Source: Coffea arabica (lineage: Eukaryota > Streptophyta > Magnoliopsida > Gentianales > Rubiaceae). From it: a stretch of 64,000 nucleotides of DNA. Shown in pieces: positions 35,501 through 45,209 of the stretch (positions within the stretch are counted from its first letter, which is position 1; every line of letters starts with the position of its first letter). Made by a program: the position numbers and the translations under genes. The notes below the pieces were generated by a model that saw only the letters and a program-made list of their open reading frames with translations, was not told the DNA's origin and did no database searches. Where the stretch lies: NCBI RefSeq assembly GCF_036785885.1, contig NC_092328.1, positions 13,724,111 to 13,788,110 on the forward strand. The letters are read 5' to 3'.

Positions 35501-36373
35501 TTTATTCTCGATGTCTATTTGGGTGATGTTATGTTGCCAGAGACAATCTGGAATATGACGAATTTGAGGCATCTATGCATCAGTGGTAGTTCCGGTGACA
35601 TTAGCCTGGCCAAAGACGTGCATGAAAACTTCTCCATTCTGTATAACTTGAGCACTTTCTCCAATCTGTTGCTTTTCATTGATCCAAGCATGGAAAAGAT
35701 ATTGAGAAAGTTCCCAAACATTCGTAGGCTAAAATGCGAACTTTCTGAACCGGAAGATCCAGTTCCAGATTGCAGTAGGATTGTGAAAATGAATTTTCTA
35801 AGTCAGCTAGAATCACTTAGTCTATCTCTATATTTCACTGAACAACGAGCTATTCAGTTTCACTTTCCAGTTAACCTCAAAAAGTTGACTCTCTCGGACT
35901 TCTCCTGGAGTATGATTTCCGTGATTGAGGAACTATCCAATCTCGAGGTTCTCAAATTATTGGATGATAGAGCAGATCAGGGGGACATATGGGACGCAAG
36001 TGAAGAGGAAGAAATCCCAGAGGAAGAAGTCGGGGAGGATTTCCATGGGGAGGGAGCTGATGAGGAGATAAGATGGGACATCACAGAAGAAGTTGAATTC
36101 CCCAAACTCAGAATCTTAAAATTGTCTCGCTTGAATATCGTCAGGTGGACAGGATCAGGTGATCATTTTCCACGTCTTCAAAAATTAATATTGGAGCAGT
36201 GTTGGAAATTGAAAGAAATTCCTTCTTGTTTGGGGTCTAATTCACCTCTAGAAATGATTGAGATTCGCTGGTGTCCGCCTTCTGTTGTAAGCTTAGCAGA
36301 GGAGGTTAAGGAAGGACAGGAGGAAATGGGATACGAGGACCTGCAGATTCTCATCTCAGCCAAAGCAGAATAG
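32549..36373 (+). CDS. NB-LRR disease-resistance protein, R1 (late-blight) type, 1274 aa
   Basis: A single uninterrupted exon encodes an intracellular immune receptor that should sense pathogen effectors and trigger cell death. The start ATG sits in a good context (GAGATGGCT). Residues 1-540 form the long N-terminal region typical of R1-like asterid proteins, including LRAFVVPSNLSALIDEVL. The NB-ARC domain shows the P-loop GMPGLGKTT (557-565), kinase-2 FIVLDDIW (635-642, LDD at 638-640), RNBS-B SRVLITSR (from 661), GGLPL (723-727), RNBS-D CLLYAGAFP (from 780) and VHD (849-851) in place of MHD. Imperfect leucine-rich repeats run from about 930 to 1260. An unusual Glu-rich acidic block (about 1148-1178) interrupts the LRR. 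Length matches R1 proteins (about 1300 aa). All nucleotide-binding motifs are intact, so it is probably functional. A duplicated piece of its 3' end lies at 39396-40060. Confidence 0.95.
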   Translation: MASSSINSVLHNIKPLLDNIDDLANIDPELVKKEKYNEGLKIVKLESKLVRTFLLCARRWSLDGWKDARLEAFLSSLQDAVLYHAQAFCVLTEDGISFSDHLDQAILDFRAKFSSFDIEISTMYCSLRAFVVPSNLSALIDEVLVEFVDSLLENLVDVVSPIEAYDRGLHKIKFEALQEKLKFLKDFVLFATWQGVESSLLKDPTAGLQAVAVQAADLSYSCWFDRLFDKKECNEMHSMISELLQDIKHLHSQFHESCIQGLRSSKLSGSLQTLNLEKDMCIVGDFADSLTGILWEVLNRNTSFVVAKQDQMQMLYDGLRFLRTILKRQQEKFSGLHQKMMDLVGAAVNEAGILILSLSANETGGGLPKDVDLGFSDLLQKIKLIRLVTSTLKSPGTNGLGLIKFLLKNLMELAELDFLAHSKDKIWTVQKDFVFLGSVFEKIAEQHNKHEKLKAFWSHVIEVANKVMFVINSFDLSPLSFDSILEELLLIKTEALEIDETYGSEAQKVVKTSNYVSSQGIIPVLNNGAVGFKDETERIINQVRHGSEKLDIVSIVGMPGLGKTTLAQRVYRDPSIIRDFHIRAWCNVSQVYCMKDLLLELLRGINPDVSKKYCDMDEQDLAHKLLNSLQRYRYFIVLDDIWDIDACNILKRSFPDDKKGSRVLITSRQYEVASQVEPDREPHRLRQFTDDESWDLLQKMLFPTEPYPPELCTIGKQIAENCGGLPLTVVIVAGILATIEQDGWKQFAERMSARNVSLTEQSMNMLELSYRHVPDYLKPCLLYAGAFPQGQEIPIQRLLRLWIAEGFVKEVEQKKVEEVAEDYMMDLIGRSLIIVSKQRSFGGVKTCRVHDLVREFCATKAKEENFFQLLHGYEGLFTFSESFNTRRLCIYSKQEHFEKSRLFCPQIRCLMFFSHGDGYPRKYSDSLFIFQICKLLRVLDLGQVFLGENFPTEIEVLVELRYLAIRGMMQSIPSSIANLSNLETFILDVYLGDVMLPETIWNMTNLRHLCISGSSGDISLAKDVHENFSILYNLSTFSNLLLFIDPSMEKILRKFPNIRRLKCELSEPEDPVPDCSRIVKMNFLSQLESLSLSLYFTEQRAIQFHFPVNLKKLTLSDFSWSMISVIEELSNLEVLKLLDDRADQGDIWDASEEEEIPEEEVGEDFHGEGADEEIRWDITEEVEFPKLRILKLSRLNIVRWTGSGDHFPRLQKLILEQCWKLKEIPSCLGSNSPLEMIEIRWCPPSVVSLAEEVKEGQEEMGYEDLQILISAKAE

Positions 36374-37460
36374 CATAGTATCACATTTTCATTTTTCAAG
36401 TGTACCTCACATTACATGTTAACTGGAAAAATCATTCTATCAAGTCAATTCGTCCGAAATGCATTATAAAATCAGATCATCTTTTCATTGTAATCTACCT
36501 TTCTCAATCTTTTTCTGCAACAAAAGTGTAGGATTATTGCTGAATTGGAAAATCATTTAACACCTTGTACCAGGCCAAGCCTGTGTTACTGTGTGCCATG
36601 GTGGTTGCATCAGAAGGTGGAACAAAGAAGGAAAGAGGAAGTAGGAAGTAATGAAAGGAAGCGCAATAGATAAAATAATACTGTGAAGTAAAAGATGGGA
36701 CACAGGAGAAGTTTCCCTGAGATGGTTTAGAAAACTGAAGAGTCCACTAACTTTGTCAAACAGTTACTGTGTTGTAAAAATCAGGATGTTAAACTATTGT
36801 GTTGATATTCCAGTGTAACTGCTCAAAATAGATGAACATCAAAGAACACCATGGAATCAAGGTATTAGTTGCCCCCCTGACTGTGATTAATACTTGGGAG
36901 TGAGGATCAAAAGGAAGTGCAAATTGTCCAAAATATGGGGATGAAAAATAAAATAATTAATTGAACCTTCTAAGTAGACAATTGTCAGGCTGAGATTCAA
37001 GAGAAGATACAGAATCTTGATGGCCTATCAAAGATTGAAAAGTAAAGAATTTACGACCACCAGAAGTTGTGTGGGGTTACAAACTAAATGCACTACAGCC
37101 ACTCCATAGCTCATGTCTTATCTGCCCCAAAACCACTGCTTCAAATAAAAATTTATTCCCGGGACCAGGACCACAAAAAGATGTGTACAACTGATAATTC
37201 CATGCTTTCAAGTTTTGGCTTTTTTAAAATCATAGAATTAACTCTCAGCCAAATACCGTTCCTGTCACTGTTAGAAAATAACATTTATGCCTTCTGCCAA
37301 GTGCCAACACAAGTAATTAAAGATTTCCAATTTTTTCTTTCCCATAATTTGTTTAAGCAGAATTATTAAGCCAAGCATTGAAACTGATGCGTCGGTCTAC
37401 TTCACCATCCACATGCTTCTGCATCAAATAAATACTCACACTATAGAAAAATAGTGGAAA
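36374..37460. other. Spacer between the NB-LRR and GNAT genes
   Basis: It contains the NB-LRR 3' UTR and the GNAT promoter and 5' UTR. The part to about 36620, including 'aggccaagcctgtg', is similar to sequence downstream of the NB-LRR fragment near 39690-40060, so the duplication extended past the stop codon. Nothing else recognised. Confidence 0.5.
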
Positions 37461-39032
37461 ATGGCCTATTTGCAACCAAACTATCTCAACATTTGGTCTC
37501 GGAGATGTCACACCGAAAATCAACATTACTTTAGTCTGCTGAAGATCAATAGGAGATGGAAAAATTCAGTTGAGAAGGCAAGAATCACAAAGTTGAAAAG
37601 GCCTTCTGGAGAAGAAAGAAGGGTCGTTTGGAAGGTACATTGTCGCTCTACTTCGAATTCATCATCAGTCAATGAAGTGGAGCTGGCTGCAGGGCAGCTG
37701 GAAGTTGAAGGAAACACATACTATTTATATAATAGAAGAGATGGATTTGGTTCTTTATTGAGTGAGCATGGATGGCATATAAGGAGGATGGTGGAGACAG
37801 ATGAAGAGATGAGGAAAGTTGCCGGAGTTCAGGCTGAAGCTTTCCATGAGCCAGTGGTTTTGTTCAATGACTTTTTCTTTGAATTCTTCCAGGTTTTTAC
37901 TCCACTAATTTTGGTTATCTGTTGTTTTATTCACCTTTTCAAGGAGGAAAATCACAGAAAACGAAGTACTGCATGACTCAAATCATTAGCCTAGGTGAAT
38001 CTTTTGCTCTCCAATTTTAGCATTAATCATCTTGCTGTAAATTCTACAGAAGGAATGTTGCCATTTTCTATGTGTAATTCTACAGTTGAGATGATAGTAA
38101 ATTCTCAGTCAATGACTAGAAAAAATTGCAATTGACTTGACGATACATTCATGCAATTCTGCTTCTGATAGATGTACAGCAGAAGCAGACTTCTCAGTTC
38201 CATTGTTCATGTTGGGGCCCCATTAGTTCCTCTGACTATTGTATAATCGATTAATGACAGGCCGAAGTGCTTTCAGGACTCTTGTACAGACTCAGAAACT
38301 CACCACCAGACAGGTAAAATGTGAGTAGTAATAAGATAAACATTATGGGTATGGCCAGGCTGGGCTAAGCTGGCATTTCTTCTATCACTAATGGATTTAA
38401 AGATGCATCTAACAAACTATTGGAATGTATGAGCATTCCCGGACTTGGTAAATTTGAGCTTCATATTAAGATTCAAGATTACATAGTCAGAGTTTCCCAT
38501 ATAAGTTATCTTACTTTTCATTGGTTTGGTTTCATTACCAGGTATGCCTGTCTAGTTGCCGAGCCTTCAAGGGATACCTCTGGCTCTAACATGGATGATC
38601 TCGTTGGCGTTGTTGATGTCACCGTTTCGAGGGATGATGAAGTCCTTCAGTACATCTCAGGAGCAGATGAATATCTTTATGTTTCTGGCATAGCCGTCTT
38701 AAACAATTTCAGGTTAATAACAGCAGAGCACCTTGATATCCAATCCAACAATCACTTGATATTTTGATAATTAGGAGAATATAATTAGAAATTTATGCAT
38801 AATTTACAGGAGGAAAAAAGTTGCAACTGCTTTGCTGAAAGCCTGTGACAGGCTTTGCAACCTTTGGGGCTTTGAATATCTTGTCCTGCGGGCTTATGAA
38901 GATGACTGGGGCGCTAGAGAACTGTACTCAAATGCAGGTTATAGAGTTGTCTCAGGAGATCCTGCTTGGTTGACTACCTGGATTGGTCGAAGGCGGCGGG
39001 TTCTTATGATTAAAGAGTGTGATAATACTTAA
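37461..39032 (+). CDS. GCN5-related N-acetyltransferase (GNAT), probably plastid-targeted; four exons
   Basis: Exons by splice signals and frame are 37461-37892, 38261-38313, 38542-38712 and 38810-39032, giving 292 aa. All introns are GT-AG and the phases match (0, 2, 2). The first ~70 residues are rich in Ser, Arg and Lys and poor in acidic residues, like a chloroplast transit peptide. The catalytic domain begins at GWHIRRMVETDEEMRKVAGVQ. DDLVGVVDVTV and LYVSGIAVLNNFR form the core strands, RRKKVATALLKAC is the acetyl-CoA loop and helix, and LVLRAYEDDWGARELYSNAGY is the C-terminal motif. Such enzymes transfer acetyl from acetyl-CoA to protein N-termini or lysines. The loop has Lys where many GNATs have Gly, which I believe is usual in this plant subfamily. 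The substrate is not readable from sequence. Lies between an intact NB-LRR gene and an NB-LRR fragment. Confidence 0.88.
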
Positions 39033-39395
39033 AAAGCAGACTGAATGAAGCCCTTGAATGATCAAATACCATAACCATTGGGATCTGCTAGTCATTCACT
39101 AACTGATCGATCTGGTCTTGGCCATTAAAAGATTGAAATCAGAATCGATGAATTAGAGAAGTTTGCTGACCCTCAAGAAGAATTGTGAAGCAGGAAGAGT
39201 TCCACAGACAGCAAAAACACACAATCAGTTTTCTTGGCTGTTTTATTAGGTGCATAGAAAATTAGTTTAAACAGGCTATAGATTCGACAACCTGCATTTT
39301 AGTGACTTGAGCTGCTTCCAGCTAAAGGACTAACAGTTTGAGCACCATCCTGCAGTCAATATTTGATCTCCATTACAAGATTTCTTCGATTTCTT
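39033..39395. other. Downstream region of the GNAT gene
   Basis: Presumably the 3' UTR and flank of the acetyltransferase gene. The left edge of the NB-LRR duplicate lies within or just after it. No other feature seen. Confidence 0.4.
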
Positions 39396-40060
39396 TGCCT
39401 GGTGGACGGGATCAGGCCCATCAATTTACATGTCTTGAGAAATTAGAATTGCAGCAGTATTCGAAATCAAAAGAAATCCCTTCTTGTTTAAGGTCTAATT
39501 CGACTCTTGAAATCATTTGACATTCGCTGGAGTCCTCTCTCAGCTGTAAGTTCGGTAGAGAAGACTATGGAAGAACAGGAGATTGTTACCTTTGGAAACT
39601 ATAATAGCAGAATGTACTTTCTACTTTTCTATTTTCAATTGTCCTTTGCATTGATTACACGTAAACATGGTGAAATGGCTTTATCATTATCTACCTTTTC
39701 TCAATCATTTTATCATTATAAATTCATTATGAAATCAACCGTTAGCTCCTTTTTATAGCCTACCTTGTCTAGGTTACGGGGACTGGATCAGATCAGATGG
39801 GTACGCCATGCGTATCACATGAATTTATTGCAATCCTCGCACATTGATGAGATGTAAGATTTGATCCTTAATCTCCCACCCCACAATTAATGTGGTGGTC
39901 AACTCCTATAAGGAAGTTGGTTATAGCCTCCCTTGTCTCAATCTTTACATTTTGCCACTGCCCATGATTGATTGCCAACAAAAAGTAGCACGAGTTCTGA
40001 CATGGGAAGCGACTGCAAAGCTTATATTAGGCCGAGCCTGTGGTAGTGTAGTCTCCGCCA
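39396..40060 (+). pseudogene. Duplicated 3' end of an NB-LRR gene plus flank
   Basis: The sequence matches the last LRR codons of the gene at 32549-36373: GGTGGACgGGATCAGG, then LEKLELQQYSKSKEIPSCLRSNSTLEII against LQKLILEQCWKLKEIPSCLGSNSPLEMI. One extra base near 39509 shifts the frame, after which IRWSPLSAVSSVE follows the parent's IRWCPPSVVSLAE. The parent's EVKEGQEE corresponds to KTMEEQE. Similarity continues past the stop into the 3' flank, to 'aggccgagcctgtg' near 40030. N-terminal, NB-ARC and most LRR codons are missing. It cannot encode a receptor. Confidence 0.85.
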
Positions 40061-40239
40061 TTGGGTGTATAGGGTTGCTAATCAAAGCCAAAAGGAGTGG
40101 GGAAAAAGAAAAACTCGAGTGAATTGGAAGTTGAAACACAACAAAAGGAAGGGGCATTGGAGGAAATATACGACTATGAGGAGAATTATAGGAGTCGAGA
40201 GAGGCCGTTTAGGGAATGCTGCGAAAAATGAAGTTATAA

Positions 40240-40530
40240 GACGAGTCCTTAAACTATTTTCATTGTTTCAAATTAGCCGCTCATTTATTTCAAGTCTCAA
40301 ATTGGCTCCTTAACAATAAAAAGTATTAACTTTTGATCGATCAGCCCATCTCTGCCATTAAAGCTGATGTATCTAAAGGCAAAATTGGATTGATCAAACA
40401 GTGAAAATCAACTGAAGAAACAAATTTTGACATTTTTTTATTGTTGAAGGTCAATTTGAGATTTGAAATAGATCAAGATCAATTTGCGACACTTGAAACA
40501 TTTTAAGGACTCCATAATAGTTTAGCCCAT
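40240..40530. mobile_element. MITE-like inverted repeat
   Basis: The left arm ('gagtccttaaactatt', 'tttcaaattagc', 'atttcaagtctcaaattggc') matches the reverse complement of the right arm ('gagtccttaaaatg', 'gtcgcaaattg', 'atttcaaatctcaaattgacc') over about 75 bp with mismatches. The interior is non-coding. No clear target duplication. Confidence 0.6.
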
Positions 40531-42337
40531 AAAATACCATTCCAATCCCATTACAATTTGTGAAAAGAGATTAGGTGAGGCTGGCAGTGTATATAAGAAA
40601 TTCAAAAGAACATTATTAGAAGCATAAAACAAGATGAAGAAACCAACAAATAAACACAATTACAAACCCCCATTTCCCTTCCTAACGTCTCAAATTCCAC
40701 CCTTACACTGTTTTGGAAAAAAAAAATTGCAAACCGAAATTGCTAAATGGTATGCCGAACCAAGTATCGGCGATCTTTAGAAGATTGTTACAAAAGAAAA
40801 TTTGTCATAGATCCTACAGCATACAAATGCTATTTATGCTATAGAAAAGGTAGGATTTCATCAAAGAAGATCCGACAAAATCCATGAAATTAGAATTAAG
40901 GATGAACAATCCATGTTGTTCTTGATAATAGCCCCCAAGATCGATTTGTAGGCTTGATGGAATCTTTCTATCGCTGTCTTTCACTCCAGCCAAACGGTGC
41001 CAAATGATGAGTCCTCAGATGATGTAAAAGGATTGTAGTAGCTGTCCAGCTTAATCTCTTGTACGGTATACCAATGGATAGTGAAACTATCTAATCAAAG
41101 ACACCAACATTATCATATCCAAATATATATATATACATCTCTTGCAAGACCAGAAACTATGACGACTGACGAATCACTTTGAAATGAGAATGAGAACCTT
41201 ATGTATTTTTTTTTTTGTGTCAAATACAAACTTAAAGGACTTCACAAAAATAGTTTTAGTTCAGACCACATAGAGAATGGATCAAATTAATTTGACGAAT
41301 CCCAAGTTATGCCTGTTTTTTATTGCTTCAAAATGCTAGCTATTACTAAACAAAGGCATTTTGTAGAGCACAATATATACCTGTCCGGCTCCTGAATGTA
41401 CTTGGGACGACCCAGATATAGGAGTGCAAACTTCCACAGGCATGCATATACTTGGGCGTCCAGCAGTGAAGTGGCCCAGGATTTTTATTAGCCAATTTAG
41501 TTGGTCGTGTGGTCGTGGACAACTGATATGACGGAGTCCAATGAATCAACAATAGAGCAAAGTTCCATGAATCTACTCCCCACAGGCAGAAGAATCTGAG
41601 TTGTTGATGGGTGATGATAGTGGGTTAGCTCTGATTCCATGTGAACGAACTTAAACTTCCATGTCAAAATGAATTGATAATGAGTGGAGTGATACAGGAT
41701 TTTTATTATTTTTTGGGTCAATCATCAACTTTTACTCCTACTCCTACTTTAATTAATATAGTAGGGAAGAGTTCAATTTGGTCGAAGGGAACTAGAGAGA
41801 GAGGTTCCCACCTCTAAACAAAAATGGTGCACTACTGCAGACTTTCTGGATTTTATTATAGGTACAGAGGTTTGAACTCCTACCCTATACCCAAGCCCAC
41901 AACTTATGTTTCAGTTAGTGGCTAATTCACCTAAGGGAGTTGGTTCAAGATCTTTATTAGTAGGTATGGTAGTAGGTCAAGTACTCTGAAAAAAATGGTA
42001 GCGGGTCAAGTACTCTCAAAAAACTATCTTACCAAATCCTAACTTGCATATATAAGTTTTTTACCAAATCATATCAGGTAACTCTTCGGATTTTAACTTC
42101 CATTACCAAATCTTCTCACTTTCAAGTTCAGATTATTCATCGAGTACACTCTACCCACTAATTTGAATAATTCAGAAAAGGTTATTAACGATTATCAAAC
42201 TAAAATAAATTATTAACACATTATATTAAATTTTAAACTTTGGTAGAGTCATATAACCTACATGAGAGGAATTTAGTATTTTACTAAGGGTAAAATATTT
42301 GTGTTATATATATATATATATAGGATAAAAAATTTCA
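40531..42337. other. Gene-free region
   Basis: No gene recognised. Poly-A/T tracts occur at 40720 and 41207, a short (TA)n run at 41124-41136, a tandem-like pair of 'gggtcaagtactct' phrases near 41963-42021, and a (TA)n run at 42307-42322. Confidence 0.4.
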
Positions 42338-42676
42338 GCGGCCATTAAAGTATTGCTCATTTCCACTTTTGACCATCGAACAATATTTCGTCACAAATTA
42401 GCCACTAAACTAACTAATCAATGCAACCATGGCCATTTCATCAATTATTGCTCTAAATCTACAAAATAATTAGAACACGTGTCAAAATGCAAGGGTATAT
42501 TTGTCCACCACGATTATTTTTTGTCAAATCATGGTTCTGATCATTTAATAGATTAAGAATAATAATCGATGAAATGGACACAGGTATGCTGATTAGTTAG
42601 TTTAGTGGCTAGATTGTGACGAAAACTTTTTTGATGGTCAAAAATCAATATGAGCAATAGCTTAATGGCCATTGAG
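42338..42676. mobile_element. MITE-like element with ~110-bp inverted repeats
   Basis: The left arm (GGCCATTAAAGTATTGCTCAT, 'ttttgaccatcgaac', 'gtcacaaattagccactaaa', 'ctaactaatca') matches the reverse complement of the right arm (GGCCATTAAGCTATTGCTCAT, 'ttttgaccatcaaa', 'gtcacaatctagccactaaa', 'ctaactaatca') through to 'ccatttcatcgattatt'. Such long terminal repeats are usual for Mutator-type MITEs, but I found no clean 9-bp target duplication because the right end abuts a microsatellite. Confidence 0.7.
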
Positions 42677-42960
42677 TATACATATGTATATATATACACA
42701 TACACACACACACACCTATATCTATGTCTATGTATATATATATACATATATATACACACACACATATACATATACATACACATACACATACACATATATA
42801 TTATGTATACATATAATATATATATCTATGTGTGTGTCTATACACCTATGTGTATGTGTGTGTATATATATAGACACACACACACACATATAGATATTTT
42901 AATCTCTATATATATATATATATTATATATTACAACATATATAATATTAATATATATACG
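42677..42960. repeat. (TA)n/(CA)n compound microsatellite
   Basis: Mixed TA, CA, CATA and TG dinucleotide runs fill about 280 bp. Long Tyr/Ile/His/Thr open frames here are by-products of the repeat. Confidence 0.9.
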
Positions 42961-43389
42961 ACATAAGGTTGATTTTTCTTTGACGTCTATCAATATTTAG
43001 GAAACTACACTAGTCTTCTAGAATATTTATTCAATTAGAAAAGATTTAGCCCAACATGCTTCCATACCTTTTCTTATCTTTGACCAAATAATTTCCGGCT
43101 TGACGAACTCACCACCGATGGAGTTCCATGCCGATCTCAACAGGAACGTAGCGACTAAAGAGTCAAGCAGCGTCTCCGCTCGCCTTCGGAAATTATCAGC
43201 ACAACCTTAGTTCGTTTCCCACACTAGGCGTATTAAGAAATAAGTAAGGAATTATGAAAAGGCCTTTCTTCTCTTATTGATATAAACAAGAAGAAGTACA
43301 AGAGGTTATCCTAATATTGATAGACTATTACAAACTATTTAGAACATGAATATTTATGCATGTTAACTTGATATATAAAGGATTGGAAT

Positions 43390-43690
43390 TGAAATAATGA
43401 ATTTCAAAAATTTCAAAGCACTGTCTGATAGACTTGTAGCAGGAACAATCATTAATGGAGTATTTTTCCCGCCACTATAAGTTCTAAAACCCTGCTTGGG
43501 TGCACATTCAAGAGTTTTATTATAACGCGGAGTCCAATTGCTCTTCTATAATGAACTTTTTTTTTCAGAAAATCCTTTATATTCTTTTCGAGCCTTTGGC
43601 ACAGAAATTTCATATTGATCAGCTTTAGCTACTTGAATAAAATGACATGCTTCAAAAAGATGGTTTCCTTCAAAATTTGGTCCAGCTGAA
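43390..43690 (-). pseudogene. Endogenous pararetrovirus-like fragment, minus strand
   Basis: The minus strand has two long open stretches broken by a stop near 43555 and a frame change. The coding composition (AT-rich, many Lys/Asn) is like the neighbouring plus-strand pararetrovirus pieces, and it sits head to head with the protease-like piece at 43694. I cannot name the protein; it may be from the movement or coat part of the genome. Confidence 0.35.
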
Positions 43691-43693
43691 AAG

Positions 43694-43882
43694 ATGAATA
43701 AACGATATCATAAAAATCTACCAATTAAAATTGGAATTGATATATCTAAACAAACGATTCAGCTTTCTAAAGGAATAGAAAATCCTATTATTATTCTCAA
43801 TACATATTTATTAAAATTACCCGCTCTTTATTTTCATAATATAGGAATTGATATTTTACCAGGAAATAACTTCTTACGATAG
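43694..43882 (+). pseudogene. Endogenous pararetrovirus (Caulimoviridae) protease-like fragment
   Basis: The 62-codon open stretch ends with IGIDILPGNNFLR, characteristic of the aspartic-protease region of caulimovirid polyproteins such as those of petuvirus- or florendovirus-like endogenous viruses. The frame stops at 43881, then continues only in broken pieces. The flanks are microsatellite and rearranged viral DNA. It is a relic; no complete viral gene is present. Confidence 0.7.
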
Positions 43883-44066
43883 CTTTTTAGATACACTTTA
43901 AAACTCCATGTAGTCAATGGATTGTAGTCTCTCGTTACAAAAATGCTTATAACCGAAAATTTCCTATTAATTTTCAACCTCGCACAGCTCCGCGTCAATA
44001 AGAAATGTAAATAATATAGATCAATATAATGTTCAAAACGGAGAATTTTATCCATCGACTCCCGAG

Positions 44067-44545
44067 TTGGCATCAGAGCCACAGGGAGATCTGCTAAATA
44101 ATCAATTAAACGTGAAATCTTTTCAAGAAAATACTGAAAATAATATTCCTAATTCAGTTCTAAGAACAAATGAAGTATTTGAAAATGAAAATATAAATGA
44201 ATTAGAAAATGAATTTGAAGAAATGGATATAAATGAGTATTTATCTGATGAAATTATAGATCCAGTTCCAATAAGATTTTTACCGGATTTAAATCATGAA
44301 TTTGAAAATGACGATTGGAATCTTCCTTCACCATGAATTGTAATATACGTGAATATTTTCTTAATGAAATAAATAACATGGTTAAACAAAAGGAAGAAAT
44401 AATAAATGAAATAAGTTATTGGGATTATAGATATACAAGTTGTCTAATAGTTGGATGCTCTCCAAATGCATTAAAGGTAATAAAACAAAAAAGAATATTA
44501 AGTGACAATGAATTCACTTCAACGAATTACATATTAGACGAGTAA
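44067..44545 (+). pseudogene. Endogenous pararetrovirus-like fragment, acidic region
   Basis: Two overlapping open stretches (44067-44336 and 44315-44545) in different frames are rich in Glu, Asn and Asp. They lie between the protease-like and RNase H-like pieces, so they most likely belong to the same relic. A near match to the initiator-Met tRNA primer site (TGGCATCAGAGCC, one change) lies at about 44068-44080. No domain recognised. Confidence 0.45.
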
Positions 44546-44962
44546 AATCTTTAAAGGAATATTGCAAAAATTTACCATACTTACCTCTTCCTACTGAAGA
44601 TAACGAGCTAATTCTTGAAACTGATGCTAGTGAAGAACATTGGAGTGGAGTTTTAAAAATCAAAGATAACCCAGAAAAAATAAGTAAATATGCTTCAGGC
44701 TTATTTTCAAATACAGAAAAAAAAATATCACATAAATGAAAAAGAGTTAATTGCTGTTGTTCGGAGTGGTAGTAAATTTAGCAGTTTTCTTTTACCTAAA
44801 ATTTTTTTTTACGAACAGACAATACTCAAGATAAAGCTTTCATTAATAATAATTTACCAAGTAAACCCGAAACAAAACGTTTAATTAGATATCAGATTTT
44901 ATTAGCAGAATATATATTTGATAAAGAAATTATCAAGTTAACAAACTATTTATGCATGTATA
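44539..44962 (+). pseudogene. Endogenous pararetrovirus RT/RNase H-like fragment
   Basis: Across at least two frame changes the translation shows LPLPTEDNELILETDASEEH (the start of a retroelement RNase H, Asp codon near 44625), a YHINEKELIAVV stretch, and a terminal IRYQILLAEYIFD corresponding to the usual end of caulimovirid RNase H. An extra A in a poly-A run near 44715 is one break, and part of the middle is missing. It runs into a microsatellite at 44960. Confidence 0.7.
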
Positions 44963-45209
44963 TGTGAATATTTCATTATTTTTAGTATTTACGATTCACT
45001 ATTACTATTACTATTCAACCTTATATCATATCTATATCTATATATATTATATATATACTATTAATGCATTCATGTATTATATATATTATATATTTAATAC
45101 AGCAGTAAATACATACACACACACAGCAATTAAAATGTGTGTGTGTGTATACACACACACATATTCATATACATACATACACACACACAGACATTCATAC
45201 ATTCATATA
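44963..45209. repeat. (TA)n/(CA)n microsatellite
   Basis: Mixed TATATC, TA, CA and GT runs, including an inverted CA/TG pair (about 45115-45162) able to form a hairpin. It separates the pararetrovirus RNase H relic from the strand-switch element. Confidence 0.85.

Noticed and set aside
41346..41721. Minus-strand open frames as a gene
   Set aside because: No recognisable motifs, no splice context and ordinary AT-rich surroundings.
42650..43000. Tyr/Ile/His/Thr-rich frames
   Set aside because: They are translations of the TA/CA microsatellite.
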